DNA from: Pseudomonas protegens
GTDB taxonomy: Bacteria; Pseudomonadota; Gammaproteobacteria; Pseudomonadales; Pseudomonadaceae
DNA: 64,000 nt
Assembly (NCBI RefSeq): GCF_013407925.2
Contig: NZ_CP060201.1
Location: 6,123,001-6,187,000, forward strand
Direction: 5' to 3'
Below, piece by piece: positions 16,479-25,056 of the stretch (position 1 is its first letter; every line of letters begins with the position of its first letter). Position numbers and translations under genes: made by a program. The notes under the pieces are model-generated. The model ran no database searches and was not told the origin of the DNA. It saw nothing but the letters and a program-made list of their open reading frames with translations.

Positions 16479-17036
16479 CTTAACCACACTTTTCTGTAAA
16501 GAATGGAAGCCCTTCATGGCTATAGTCATGACGGTTCTTCGGCGACCGGGCATTCTAAGATATATCGCGAGTAATGGCGAAGATCCCCGATGATTCGTGG
16601 AAACCATGGTTTTGCCGAACCCGAACCCGAGCCAGTCAAGCGCTCAAGCCTCGATGAAGCCGACGACATTCAGAATGCTCAGCGCTGTGTCGTTCTGGCC
16701 CTTGATCCGACCCAGAGGTCCGTCGCAATCGGCCCCGGCAAATGCACCTGGATGGCCTGGTAAACAGTTTTAGTGTTTTGGGGGATTTGCCCGAACCAGC
16801 TTTTGCGGTGGTTTTGAGCGTTTTGCGTGTTGTTATCCGTTGGCTGGATGCCGCAGAGTCCGGCTTAGCCGCGACAGCTTTAATTCTCCAAAGCTGACCG
16901 GCATGGTGCCGGATCAAGGAGCATTAGATGGAAAGTTGAGCGCAAATCGGTGCAGTCGAGCAGTTGCTTATCGCCTTGCTGAATACGCAAGAATGAAGGT
17001 TGTAGCCGACAAGGTTAGGTAGGGTGCAATCTTCCA
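16479..17036. other. 560 bases without a recognised gene in element 2
   Basis: Contains only short frames without ribosome sites or family features. The leftward promoter of the GNAT/Rnk gene must lie near 16480-16600. I see nothing else. Confidence 0.45.
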
Positions 17037-17546
17037 CTAGAGCTTAGGTAGCCGGTCCAACGCACAACTACGGTCGATTTTCGATGCATCGGCCATGGGG
17101 AGGCGGGCGCCCGAATCGACATTGAATATGTCAATGTAACAACCGCTCAGCGTGCCCGGGGTGTCGACAATTCCTCCTTTGATCACGTAACGTGCGCCCG
17201 GCGCAAATTCGCTGACGAACGCTACGCTGCACGAGCGATTGGCGTTGGCCATGCCGCGCATGACCAGGTGCAGCGGCTTGCCGGCTTCAATCGGAAAAAA
17301 GCCCTCCGGCGTCGATACATTCTTATAGACGGAAACCAGTTGCCCTCCCGGCGCAGTCTCCACGGTTCTGCCGTATTTGCAGTTGATGGCAGGTGCCTCG
17401 ACCAGAGACACATGGTTTCGATGATTCTCCATCGATACCAATTCGCTGCGAATAAGTGCGTGAGGCGCTCCCGCAGGCACAAGGTATTTTGGTGCTGGAG
17501 TGCAGCCTGCAAGTAGCAGAGTTGTGCATAGGTAAAGAGGCTTCAT
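17037..17546 (-). CDS. lipoprotein of unknown function on element 2
   Basis: A 169-residue protein starting MKPLYLCTTLLLAGCTPAP, a type II signal with lipobox LAGC and no Asp at +2, so an outer-membrane location is predicted. The mature part has four cysteines (INCKYG, RSCSVAF, SGCYID, RSCALD) that could form two disulfides. It lies 86 bases from the third tRNA-Cys fragment at the far end of the second element. No family recognised. Confidence 0.65.
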   Translation of the reverse strand: MKPLYLCTTLLLAGCTPAPKYLVPAGAPHALIRSELVSMENHRNHVSLVEAPAINCKYGRTVETAPGGQLVSVYKNVSTPEGFFPIEAGKPLHLVMRGMANANRSCSVAFVSEFAPGARYVIKGGIVDTPGTLSGCYIDIFNVDSGARLPMADASKIDRSCALDRLPKL

Positions 17547-17631
17547 GATTTCCTTATTAATGTCGGTAGAGGGCGACGTTAACTAGCCTGATCTATCACT
17601 AACTAATTGAACAAAATAAGATTTTATTAAG

Positions 17632-17670
17632 TGCAAATCCGCCTATGCCGGTTCGATTCCGACCTCGGCC
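17632..17670 (+). repeat. third tRNA-Cys fragment (attR of element 2)
   Basis: Thirty-nine bases, TGCAAATCC through CTCGGCC, match the tRNA 2474-2512 with one mismatch. The match ends at the last base of the acceptor stem, before CCA. It is the outer boundary of the tandem array; core genes follow. Confidence 0.85.
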
Positions 17671-17702
17671 CTGATCCTTGAACAACGTGTTGCGTGCCGT
17701 CG

Positions 17703-17727
17703 GCGCCTCCCCGTAATGGGGAGGCGC
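17703..17727 (-). terminator. strong hairpin between att site and MCP gene
   Basis: GCGCCTCCCC, a five-base loop and GGGGAGGCGC form a perfect ten-pair stem. Its place just beyond the MCP stop suggests a leftward terminator, although the T run is poor. It may instead be the ancestral tRNA-Cys terminator. Confidence 0.55.
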
Positions 17728-17778
17728 TTCAGCTTGAGGAGCCTGTTGACCCGGTCCAGGCGGTCAAGGCTGCAACCA

Positions 17779-19419
17779 TCAAACGGTGAATCGGCTGATC
17801 AGCACGCCAAATGAGGTCGCGAGTCGCGACAATTCGGCGCTTGATGCGCTGGTTTGATGTGCACCTGTTGCGGTTTGTGCGGAAAGATCCTGGATGTTGA
17901 CCAGGTTGCGGTCAACCTCACGAGCGACCTGAGCCTGCTCTTCAGCAGCACTGGCGATGACCAGGTTCTTTTCGTTGATGATGGAAACGCCCTCGGTGAT
18001 GCTGTCGAGGGCCTGGCCGGCCTCAATGGACTGCGCCCGTGTATCGGCGGCCAGTTCCTTGCTTTTGTTCATCGCCAGGACGGCTTCTTCAGCTCCCGAG
18101 CGGACCTGTTGCATCATCGACTCGATGTCCGCCGTCGACGCCTGGGTCCGGTGGGCCAGCGCGCGCACTTCATCGGCCACCACGGCGAAGCCGCGACCTT
18201 GTTCACCCGCCCGGGCGGCTTCGATGGCCGCATTGAGGGCCAGGAGATTGGTCTGCTCGGCGATGGCCCTGATCACTTCCAGCACTTTGGTGATCTCGTT
18301 GACCCGAGTTGCAAGCACTTCGACCTTGCCGGTCGAGTTGGAAATCTCGTCCGCCATCGCACCCACCGAGGCAACCGCTCTGCGCACCTGATCGCGCCCT
18401 TGTACGGCACTGCGACTGGTCTGCTCCGAGGCTTCAGAGGCGCCCGTGGCATTGCGGGCAACTTCTTCCACTGCCGCGGTCATTTCGTTGACCGCCGTTG
18501 CTGCTTGCTGAATTTCGTCATTCTGTCGCGTCATACTCCGCGAGCTTTCCTCGGTGACGGCGTTCAGCTCTTCAGACGCAGAGGCCAGTTGGTCCGCGGC
18601 GCTGCCAATCTCTTTGACGGTGGCCCGGAGATTTTGCTGCATTTTGTCCAGCGCATTCAGCAGTGCACTGACCTCATCCCGCCCGCTGATTTGAATACTT
18701 TTGGAAAGGTTTCCTTCCGCGACTTCCTCTGCGCTGTGTACCGCCATGGAAAGTGGTCGCGTGATCGAGCGGGTGATGATCAGGCCCAGTGAAACGGCCG
18801 CGAGGAAAGCTAGTAGAACTCCTATGCCCAATGTCCAGTAAGCACTCGCAGTCGCGGCCTCGGCGGCGTCGGCGGCTTCGCCACTTTGACGGTAGTTGGA
18901 GGCAACAATGATTTGCAGCTGATCAGTAATGCTCTTGGACGCCGGGGAAACCTGCTGCTGGAAAATCTGCGTGGCGCCGTCAAGGTCGCCCGCTCTCGCC
19001 AGGGCAATGACCTTGTTCGCCCCCTGAACATAGGCCGGCCATTCCTTTTCGAATTGATCGCCCGCCACGCGCTCGTCATCGGCCAGAGGCGTCTGGCGGT
19101 ACTCCCTGAAAAGCCGCTCGACTTCCTTCTGATTTTCGGACATGGACTGCACTGCCGATTCAAACTTGCCCGAATCGGCCTTGGTGTACTTCAGTAGCAG
19201 GGCCGCATGCAGGTCCTTGGAGTATGCATAGACACTGGCCCGAGCACTCCCCGTGTTGTTAACGGACACCAGGTTGTTGCTAACAATTGCGTTTATTGTT
19301 GTCTTTAGCGATGCGATACCCGAGCGTCCCAAGAGCCCCACTCCCAGTGTGATGATGGCGCACACCACAAATGCAGAGATTAATCGCGTGGAAAGCTTGA
19401 TGTTACGTAATGCGTCCAT
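17779..19419 (-). CDS. methyl-accepting chemotaxis protein
   Basis: A 546-residue receptor. A membrane helix at about 12-30 and a second at about 190-212 frame a periplasmic four-helix-bundle sensor domain. A HAMP linker follows ([20 protein letters not shown]), then the cytoplasmic coil with the invariant hairpin tip [20 protein letters not shown] and [14 protein letters not shown] that binds CheA and CheW. The C-terminus is RFTV with no CheR tether. The ligand cannot be predicted. A sigma28-like promoter lies just upstream, as expected for motility genes. Confidence 0.92.
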   Translation of the reverse strand: MDALRNIKLSTRLISAFVVCAIITLGVGLLGRSGIASLKTTINAIVSNNLVSVNNTGSARASVYAYSKDLHAALLLKYTKADSGKFESAVQSMSENQKEVERLFREYRQTPLADDERVAGDQFEKEWPAYVQGANKVIALARAGDLDGATQIFQQQVSPASKSITDQLQIIVASNYRQSGEAADAAEAATASAYWTLGIGVLLAFLAAVSLGLIITRSITRPLSMAVHSAEEVAEGNLSKSIQISGRDEVSALLNALDKMQQNLRATVKEIGSAADQLASASEELNAVTEESSRSMTRQNDEIQQAATAVNEMTAAVEEVARNATGASEASEQTSRSAVQGRDQVRRAVASVGAMADEISNSTGKVEVLATRVNEITKVLEVIRAIAEQTNLLALNAAIEAARAGEQGRGFAVVADEVRALAHRTQASTADIESMMQQVRSGAEEAVLAMNKSKELAADTRAQSIEAGQALDSITEGVSIINEKNLVIASAAEEQAQVAREVDRNLVNIQDLSAQTATGAHQTSASSAELSRLATSFGVLISRFTV

Positions 19420-19472
19420 AGGACCCTCGACGAACTCTTAGTTGGCTGACCCAAGCTGGCCTGGGTTTCAAT

Positions 19473-19500
19473 GTATCCGCCGGGGGATCTATTAACTTTA
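19473..19500 (-). promoter_or_regulatory. FliA (sigma28)-like promoter of the MCP gene
   Basis: Reading leftward, TAAAGTTA (19500-19493) is followed after 12 bases by GCGGATAC (19480-19473), close to the flagellar consensus TAAA-N15-GCCGATAA with one extra spacer base and two -10 mismatches. It lies about 55 bases before the MCP start. Confidence 0.5.
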
Positions 19501-19816
19501 ACGGTTAGCCGATTTTTTAAGCGTATTCATTAACTAGCTAAGTGTTTTTTTGCTGCAGTGCGTCATAGATCTAATTTGGAACTAACGTACCGTATTAACA
19601 GCAAGATTGCGCGGGGGGGGCCTTGTTGGCGTCATGGGCGATATCCAAAGGGGCGCCAATTAAGGTCTGGTGATGAGAGCCGCGATGGTGCGGTCGGTAT
19701 TTACCGCTAGTTGGTCTGACATGGACTTTTGATCCAATACGGCGGGTTTAATTTTCTAGCCATCTATTACAACCGCTACACTAGAACTTGAACCGTACTA
19801 TCCATAAGGTGGGAAT

Positions 19817-21322
19817 GTGAAGCGTGATACACGCTTGGTTGTGCTGTTACTGTTGGTCGTATGTTGTTCCCTGGCGTCATTGACTGTTTGGAAAGTATGG
19901 GCATCTCGAGAGCAGGTATTGAGGGATGTGAATGTCCATAGCTTGAACCTGACCCAGGCACTTGCTACCTACTCCGAAGGTATTGTTCGTCAAAGCTCGG
20001 CGCTGTTGCTCGGACTCGTCGAGCGCCTGGAAACCGAAGGTAGCGGCCCCACACAGATTCAGCGTCTGAGTAAGCTGATCCAGCGGCAGGAGCCGCTGAT
20101 GCCACAGCTCAGTGGCGTCACCATCTACGATAATCAGGGCCGTTGGCTGATGTCTTCCAATCGGCCCATGCCTGTCGGGGCGAACAGCAGCGATCGGGCT
20201 TATTTCATTCATCATCGCGACGATCCATCCCGTGAGACCTTTATAGGGCCGCCAATCCAGAGCCGCTCCAATCAGGAGTGGGTGATTACCCTCAGTCGGC
20301 GTTTCAATGATCCTCGCGGCGAGTTTGCCGGAGTGGTAGCGGTGACCTTGGGGATCGAAAACTTCCTGCGGTTGTTTGGCAAGATCGATGTTGGGCAGGA
20401 GGGGGCCATTGGCTTGTCCAATACCGACGGTACGTTGCTGGTTCGCTATCCCTTCCGTGAGCAGGATATGGGGCGCAACTTTTTGAAGTCGCCGATCTAT
20501 GCCAAGTACCTGGTCGATCGAACTGTCGGTACCGCGTCGTTTACCTCCAGCCTGGACGGCGTCGAGCGCCTTTATGCCTTTCGCAAGAGTGACCGCCTGC
20601 CTCTGATCACGACTGTTGCACTCGGCAAGCGAGAGGCCCTCGCTGCCTGGCGTATGGAAGCGCTGTTGTCGACCGTCGTGGTGGCTGGGCTGTTGGGGCT
20701 GACCGCTGTTATCGGTTGCTTCTTGATTCTGGATATTCGCCGGCGAACTCAGGTTGAGGGGCAGTTGCGCAGCGCCCAGCAGCAATTGCTCTCATCCAAT
20801 CGCCAATTGGAGTTGCTGGCAATGAAGGATCCCCTGACGGGGCTGGCCAATCGGCGCTGCTTCGACGAGACCCTCGCCACGGAGGCGCGACGGGCACAAC
20901 GTGCCAACACCTCGTTGGTGTTGATGATGATTGATATCGACTATTTCAAACTGTTTAACGATTCGCTCGGGCATGTAGCCGGAGACGCCTGCCTGCAAAC
21001 GGTTGGCCGAATCCTGGAGGAGTGCGTGCGACGGCCATCGGACCTGGTGGCACGTTATGGCGGAGAAGAGATGGGCGTCATCATGCCGGACACCGACAGT
21101 GACGGTGCCAGGACCGTGGCGCAACTGATTCTGCGTCGCTTGGAACAGGAGAACATTGCGCACACCTCCAGCCCGTTGCGACGTGTGAGCGTAAGCATCG
21201 GGATTGCGGCAGCCACGGGCGCGGGACTGAACCATCTGCCGGGGCTGATCGAGGCGGCAGATCAGGCGCTGTACAGTGCCAAGGCATCGGGACGTAACCA
21301 GTTTGCCGAGGCAAGGGTGTAG
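19817..21322 (+). CDS. diguanylate cyclase with periplasmic PDC/dCache sensor
   Basis: A 501-residue protein with a GTG start at 19817 behind AAGGTGG. Membrane helices at about 7-25 and 285-308 enclose a PDC/dCache sensor (SDRAYFIHHRDDPSRETFIG). The cytoplasmic GGDEF domain shows DPLTGLANRRCFDE, DIDYFKLFNDSLGH and RYGGEEMGVIMP. RPSD five residues before GGEEM is an inhibitory c-di-GMP site. The active-site motif ends in Met rather than the usual Phe. It should make cyclic di-GMP in response to an external signal. Confidence 0.88.
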   Translation: MKRDTRLVVLLLLVVCCSLASLTVWKVWASREQVLRDVNVHSLNLTQALATYSEGIVRQSSALLLGLVERLETEGSGPTQIQRLSKLIQRQEPLMPQLSGVTIYDNQGRWLMSSNRPMPVGANSSDRAYFIHHRDDPSRETFIGPPIQSRSNQEWVITLSRRFNDPRGEFAGVVAVTLGIENFLRLFGKIDVGQEGAIGLSNTDGTLLVRYPFREQDMGRNFLKSPIYAKYLVDRTVGTASFTSSLDGVERLYAFRKSDRLPLITTVALGKREALAAWRMEALLSTVVVAGLLGLTAVIGCFLILDIRRRTQVEGQLRSAQQQLLSSNRQLELLAMKDPLTGLANRRCFDETLATEARRAQRANTSLVLMMIDIDYFKLFNDSLGHVAGDACLQTVGRILEECVRRPSDLVARYGGEEMGVIMPDTDSDGARTVAQLILRRLEQENIAHTSSPLRRVSVSIGIAAATGAGLNHLPGLIEAADQALYSAKASGRNQFAEARV

Positions 21323-21346
21323 TGGGCGTGCGCCAGGCGTGCAGGA

Positions 21347-21508
21347 TCAGTTGTCGGGGGCGGTGGCCGGGTCTTGAGCGGCTTGCGCCTCGAGCTTCAA
21401 TCGGTCGGCCTTGCTGATGTAGGTCGACTTCTTTTTCGGCGCCAGTTTGGCGCTGGCCTTCTTCGCGTTGGCCTTCAGCAGTTGGTTGATTTTCTTGCGG
21501 CGATTCAT
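21347..21508 (-). CDS. DUF2986-family small basic protein
   Basis: A 53-residue protein, MNRRKKINQLLKANAKKANA followed by a Lys/Pro-rich middle and KADRLKLEAQAAQ. The NRRKKINQ opening is typical of DUF2986, a short protein found across Pseudomonas. Function unknown. Confidence 0.75.
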   Translation of the reverse strand: MNRRKKINQLLKANAKKASAKLAPKKKSTYISKADRLKLEAQAAQDPATAPDN

Positions 21509-21597
21509 CGTTGTTACTCGGCGGATAAGTTGCCGGATGATATCAGCTCAGGGGATTGCGCCGTTCACCTGTGCTGAGCACAGCCCGGATCGGGTCA

Positions 21598-21744
21598 TCA
21601 CTTCTTGTTCTTGCAGTCGACCATGTGGGCTCTGGTGATGATGTCGTGACAGCGTGCCGCACTGGCGCAATCGCAAACTTTGGTCTTTGCTGTTTCGGGC
21701 CCGGCGACGGGAGTGCTGGCGGAGCTTGCAGCAAGCCCGGCCAT
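21598..21744 (-). CDS. possible small cysteine-rich protein
   Basis: A 48-residue frame, MAGLAASSASTPVAGP then TKVCDCASAARCHDII and a MVDCKNKK end, with four cysteines. The real start may be further upstream. No family recognised; it could be a chance frame, but the spaced cysteines and stop placement are suggestive. Confidence 0.35.
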   Translation of the reverse strand: MAGLAASSASTPVAGPETAKTKVCDCASAARCHDIITRAHMVDCKNKK

Positions 21745-21816
21745 GGGCGTGTATCCGCCCCCGACGACAAGGGGAAAGCGCGGATCTTGATCATTGTCTG
21801 GACCAAGGAGGTCAGG

Positions 21817-21957
21817 TTGAAAAGAAAAATGCTGGCGGCTTCATTGCTGCTGTGGATGTTCTCGCTGACAGCGCAGGCGGACTGCGCAGTGCTCGGGCCC
21901 GGGGAAGATCCCTGCGCCGGTCCGGTGCTCGGCCCGACGGTCTGCGAGTGCCCTTGA
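21817..21957 (+). CDS. tiny secreted cysteine-rich peptide, copy 1
   Basis: A 46-residue frame with a TTG start at 21817 behind a near-perfect AAGGAGG at 21805-21811. A signal peptide (KRKMLAASLLLWMFSLTAQA) is followed by a mature peptide of about 25 residues with four Cys, DCAVLGPGEDPCAGPVLGP then TVCECP. It contains an internal VLGP repeat and ends CxCP. A paralogue follows 61 bases downstream. No homologous family is known to me. It could be an exported peptide with paired disulfides, a metal binder or a signal. Confidence 0.65.
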   Translation: MKRKMLAASLLLWMFSLTAQADCAVLGPGEDPCAGPVLGPTVCECP

Positions 21958-22018
21958 TGACTGTCCGTGCCCTCGCCAGGGCACGTGGACTATTGGAAGA
22001 CTGACCAGGAGGTCGCAA

Positions 22019-22156
22019 ATGAAGAAAGTGCTGTTGGCGGTATTGCTGCTGTGGGGGTTCTCCCTGACTGCCCAGGCCTCGTGCCCGGTGTTCGGCCCAT
22101 CCAAGGATCCGTGCAGCGGTCCGGTATTTGGGCCATCGACCTGCGAATGCCCTTGA
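22019..22156 (+). CDS. tiny secreted cysteine-rich peptide, copy 2
   Basis: A 45-residue frame with an ATG at 22019 behind AGGAGG. Signal peptide MKKVLLAVLLLWGFSLTAQA, then mature SCPVFGPSKDPCSGPVFGP and STCECP. The match to copy 1 covers the whole length, including all four cysteines and both GP turns, while the leader differs at several positions. Conserved spacing with drifted codons shows that both are under selection as proteins. Function unknown. Confidence 0.65.
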   Translation: MKKVLLAVLLLWGFSLTAQASCPVFGPSKDPCSGPVFGPSTCECP

Positions 22157-22208
22157 GATAGTAGCTATGGCAGACGCGGCCAGTGCCGCGGCGTCTGCGG
22201 CAAGGGCT

Positions 22209-22682
22209 TCACAGGTGGGCAATCAATTGCTGGTGGTATCCACTTTCATCGCTCGGGGCCGGGTATCGGCTTTCATCGATCAGCGAGCGCAACTGCTGCG
22301 AGTGACTGGACTGCCTGAAGGCGACCTGGCATTCGGCAGCGTCGAAAAAACCGCGCAGCAATGGCAGGGCCAGCGGCAGCAGCGCAGGCTCTATCTTCAA
22401 CGAGACGCTGACGATATCCAGTTGGTCGGTGGGGTCTCGGTACAGGTCGATGACCAGCAGGCTCTGACTCCTAGTACTCGGATAGACATGCACATCACCC
22501 GTACCGACTGGGGTGTCATCGAAGTAGCGGGTGTATAGCTGGCTAATGTCGAGGGCGATGCCCAGGGTACTCAATGCTGCTGCCAGGTCGGCGTTGGGCA
22601 GGTGCCGGTCTTCGGCCCAGGTGACGAAGTCGGGCATCGAGACACAGATATCGAACTCATTGGCGCAGATGATGGGCGTCAC
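22209..22682 (-). CDS. hypothetical protein
   Basis: A 157-residue frame with a GTG start (MTPIICANEFDICVSMPDF). Composition and length look like a real soluble protein with alternating strands and helices, but no motif or family is recognised. It is convergent with the secreted-peptide pair. An overlapping plus-strand frame (22128-22538) is less protein-like. Confidence 0.5.
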   Translation of the reverse strand: MTPIICANEFDICVSMPDFVTWAEDRHLPNADLAAALSTLGIALDISQLYTRYFDDTPVGTGDVHVYPSTRSQSLLVIDLYRDPTDQLDIVSVSLKIEPALLPLALPLLRGFFDAAECQVAFRQSSHSQQLRSLIDESRYPAPSDESGYHQQLIAHL

Positions 22683-22921
22683 TGGAAAAGGTTCCGGGTG
22701 GTGGAGGGCGGCCAGCCTACCACCTGGGCATGGGGCCTTTGCAAACGTCGCGAATGCGCGGCCGCCCGTTGCTGACCGAGCGGCCGAAGCCGCTCAAGGT
22801 GTGGCGCGCAGCCAGGGTTGTCCTGTAGTTTTCACCAGGGCCGGCGACAGTCTGTCACCTAGCTGGCCAGGCGCGGGCGTTGGAAGTCCTGTGCATCTCA
22901 ACCCAAGGAAAGTGGCCCCAG

Positions 22922-23890
22922 ATGACTCAGTTAATTGATTTCAAATCCATCGTTGCGGCGGCGCAACGGATAGATGGATCGGTAACTCGCACGCCGACGG
23001 TCAACAGTTCAGTGCTCAGTGACAAGGCCCAGCGGCCGGTCTTTCTCAAGCTAGAAAACATGCAGGTCGGGGGCTCGTTCAAGGCCCGTGGCGTGCTCAA
23101 CAAGTTTTCGGCCTGTGCCGAGAACCTCGGCAACAGCCATTTCGTGGCCGTCAGCGGCGGCAATTTCGGGATTGCCATCGGCGAAGCGGCCAAGAGCTTT
23201 GGCGCCAGGGTCACGGTCATCATGCCCGAGAGCGCGCCGTCATCATCGGTCGAGCGAATTCGCGCCAGTGGCAGTTCGGTGATCATCGAAAAGGACGTTC
23301 ATTGCGCATTTGCCCGGGCCAAAGCGCTTGAGGAAGAAGGCTATGTGGTTATCGACGATTGTGCCGACACCCTGATCGCCGAGGGACATGGAACCCTGGC
23401 GCTTGAGTTCATTGCCGATTGCCCGTCCCTGACCGACGTATTCCTCGCGGTGGGCGGCGGGGCGATGCTGGCGGGAGTGACCACGGCGTTGAAGGCGATC
23501 AAGCCCGGGATCCGTGTCTGGGGTGTCGAGACCGCCGGCGCCAGCTCCATGCACCAGGCGTTGCAGGCAGGCAAGCCGGTGGACGTGGAGATCAGTTCGG
23601 TCGTCTCGACCCTGGGCGTTCCCATCATCGATGAGTTGATGTTTGCCCACGCTCGCCACTACCTGGAAGACATGGTTGTGGTTTCTGACCATGACGCGAT
23701 CAAGGGCATGCTGTGCTTCGCCCAGGACGCCAGGCAATGGGTTGAGCTGGCGTGCGGAGCGCTGGTCCCGGCCGTGCTGGCCACCGCGCCGAAGCTGCCG
23801 GAGGACGCGGTCATTGGTCTGGTGGTCTGTGGTGGGAACATATCCCTTCAAGACATGACGAAATGGGCCGCCTACGCGGGAATATCCTGA
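22922..23890 (+). CDS. PLP-dependent serine/threonine dehydratase family protein
   Basis: A 322-residue protein; ATG at 22922 behind AAGGAAAG. LENMQVGGSFKARGVLNKF contains the PLP-binding lysine (SFKARG), VAVSGGNFGIAIGEAAK the phosphate-contacting asparagine loop, and AVGGGAMLAGV the glycine-rich PLP phosphate cup. This is the fold type II family of threonine/serine dehydratases, which deaminate hydroxy amino acids to 2-oxo acids; hydroxyaspartate dehydratase and racemase activities also occur. No regulatory ACT domain, so a catabolic role is likely. Isolated gene. Confidence 0.8.
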   Translation: MTQLIDFKSIVAAAQRIDGSVTRTPTVNSSVLSDKAQRPVFLKLENMQVGGSFKARGVLNKFSACAENLGNSHFVAVSGGNFGIAIGEAAKSFGARVTVIMPESAPSSSVERIRASGSSVIIEKDVHCAFARAKALEEEGYVVIDDCADTLIAEGHGTLALEFIADCPSLTDVFLAVGGGAMLAGVTTALKAIKPGIRVWGVETAGASSMHQALQAGKPVDVEISSVVSTLGVPIIDELMFAHARHYLEDMVVVSDHDAIKGMLCFAQDARQWVELACGALVPAVLATAPKLPEDAVIGLVVCGGNISLQDMTKWAAYAGIS

Positions 23891-24007
23891 CCCTCCCCGA
23901 GGTGTTTTTCCTTGCATCAGGAACGGCGTTTCGGGCCATTTATGGCCCGTCGGGCCGATCCTGTGGCGTCAAGCTCATCCCGGCCAAAGAACTGAAAGCA
24001 CAGAACC

Positions 24008-24094
24008 ATGGACAACCGAACCGACGTGCAGCGCGTAATCGTTGCCTTCTTGATCATCAGCGTGACGCTGGGCGGCATCGCCTTTGGCTTGTGA
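24008..24094 (+). CDS. possible 28-residue single-span membrane peptide
   Basis: MDNRTDVQRV followed by IVAFLIISVTLGGIAFGL: a short polar head and one membrane helix. The ribosome site is weak. It may be a genuine small membrane protein but evidence is limited to composition. Confidence 0.4.
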   Translation: MDNRTDVQRVIVAFLIISVTLGGIAFGL

Positions 24095-24098
24095 CGAA

Positions 24099-24344
24099 TC
24101 AGCAAAGACTATCGGTGGCACTGGGCATGGGCAGCGCCGGCAGACTCGTGTCACGAATGGCCGCTTCGAGCTTGTCTTGATAGAGGCTCAGAATGGAGTA
24201 GTCGAGTTTCTGAGTGATGCTCGCGCCGCTTGCGCAATTTTGCAGCAGCTCCTCCAGCGCGCCGGCCACCAGGTCCGCGGTGACTTGCAGGACATTCAAG
24301 CCAAACGGGCTATCGACAACGACCAGATTCGTTAAATCGTACAT
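24099..24344 (-). CDS. small hypothetical protein
   Basis: An 81-residue acidic, helical protein (MYDLTNLVVVDSPFGLNV, ALEELLQNCAS). It resembles in size and tone the many small Pseudomonas proteins of unknown function, but I cannot place it in a family. Convergent with the 28-residue peptide. Confidence 0.45.
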   Translation of the reverse strand: MYDLTNLVVVDSPFGLNVLQVTADLVAGALEELLQNCASGASITQKLDYSILSLYQDKLEAAIRDTSLPALPMPSATDSLC

Positions 24345-24728
24345 ACAACCCCTGCGGTCACTGTGATCAAAGATAATGGCTATGAGCCACTACTAGTTTA
24401 ACTAAAGCGCTGCTGGGCTGTCACTGGGGTAGCCCGTTGGCGAACGGGCTTTTGTACGCTGAATTTCCTGCACTCGGAGGCCGCGCTGTGTACCATTCGG
24501 GCCCGCGTCACCACCCGCTTTGTTCTGTGCGCTGCAGACTGACAAAGGGTGATCTCCAGCGTCAGGCGCGTGCTCAAGCAAGCCTTGAGACGATGCTGCT
24601 CCCGGATCCATCGCCACCCTGCGCACAGCCTGCATATCCATTGCGATGACAAGGCTTGAAATGGTGCGCTGGCGCCTCGGTCAGGCAACGCTCAGGGCGT
24701 TTGCCGATGACAGTCATAAGGATGTTAC
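24345..24728. other. intergenic region with one hairpin
   Basis: No gene recognised. AGCCCGTT-GGCG-AACGGGCT with a short T run (24431-24453) is a rightward terminator candidate. The promoter of the lipoprotein gene must be near 24690-24720. Confidence 0.45.
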
Positions 24729-24962
24729 GTGTTGCGAAATCTGTTGTTGCTGGCCCTGGCCCTGGGGCTGAATGGATGCACGGCCTTGATGACCCGAACC
24801 ACCCCCTACACCTGCCCCTATATCGGTGTGCGCATGGACTGGGCCCTGGCGAAGGAAAACAACGGCGTGCTCTGGCCATTGCTGGCGCTGGATGCACCGT
24901 TTTCCGGCGTGGTGGATACGCTGATGTTTCCTTTTGAATATCAGTACAGCTGCTCGCTTTGA
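24729..24962 (+). CDS. small YceK/YidQ-type lipoprotein
   Basis: A 77-residue protein with a GTG start at 24729 behind AAGGATG. LALALGLNGCTALMTRTTPYT includes the lipobox LNGC. The mature YIGVRMDWALA and DAPFSGVVDTLMFPFEY match the YceK/YidQ (DUF1375) lipoproteins, whose C-terminal YPxDxxxS-like region is conserved. Probably anchored in the envelope; function unknown. Confidence 0.75.
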   Translation: MLRNLLLLALALGLNGCTALMTRTTPYTCPYIGVRMDWALAKENNGVLWPLLALDAPFSGVVDTLMFPFEYQYSCSL

Positions 24963-25000
24963 TGCCCGGCGCGCCTATGTCCGGCTTGGGCCAGACAGGC

Positions 25001-25030
25001 GGGGTTGCAGCCCAGGGCGACTGCAACCCC
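25001..25030. terminator. hairpin between convergent genes
   Basis: GGGGTTGCAG and CTGCAACCCC form a perfect ten-pair stem with a ten-base loop between two convergent genes. No T run, so termination is plausible but unproved. Confidence 0.5.
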
Positions 25031-25056
25031 GACACGGAGTCTGTCGACTGGCAGCA

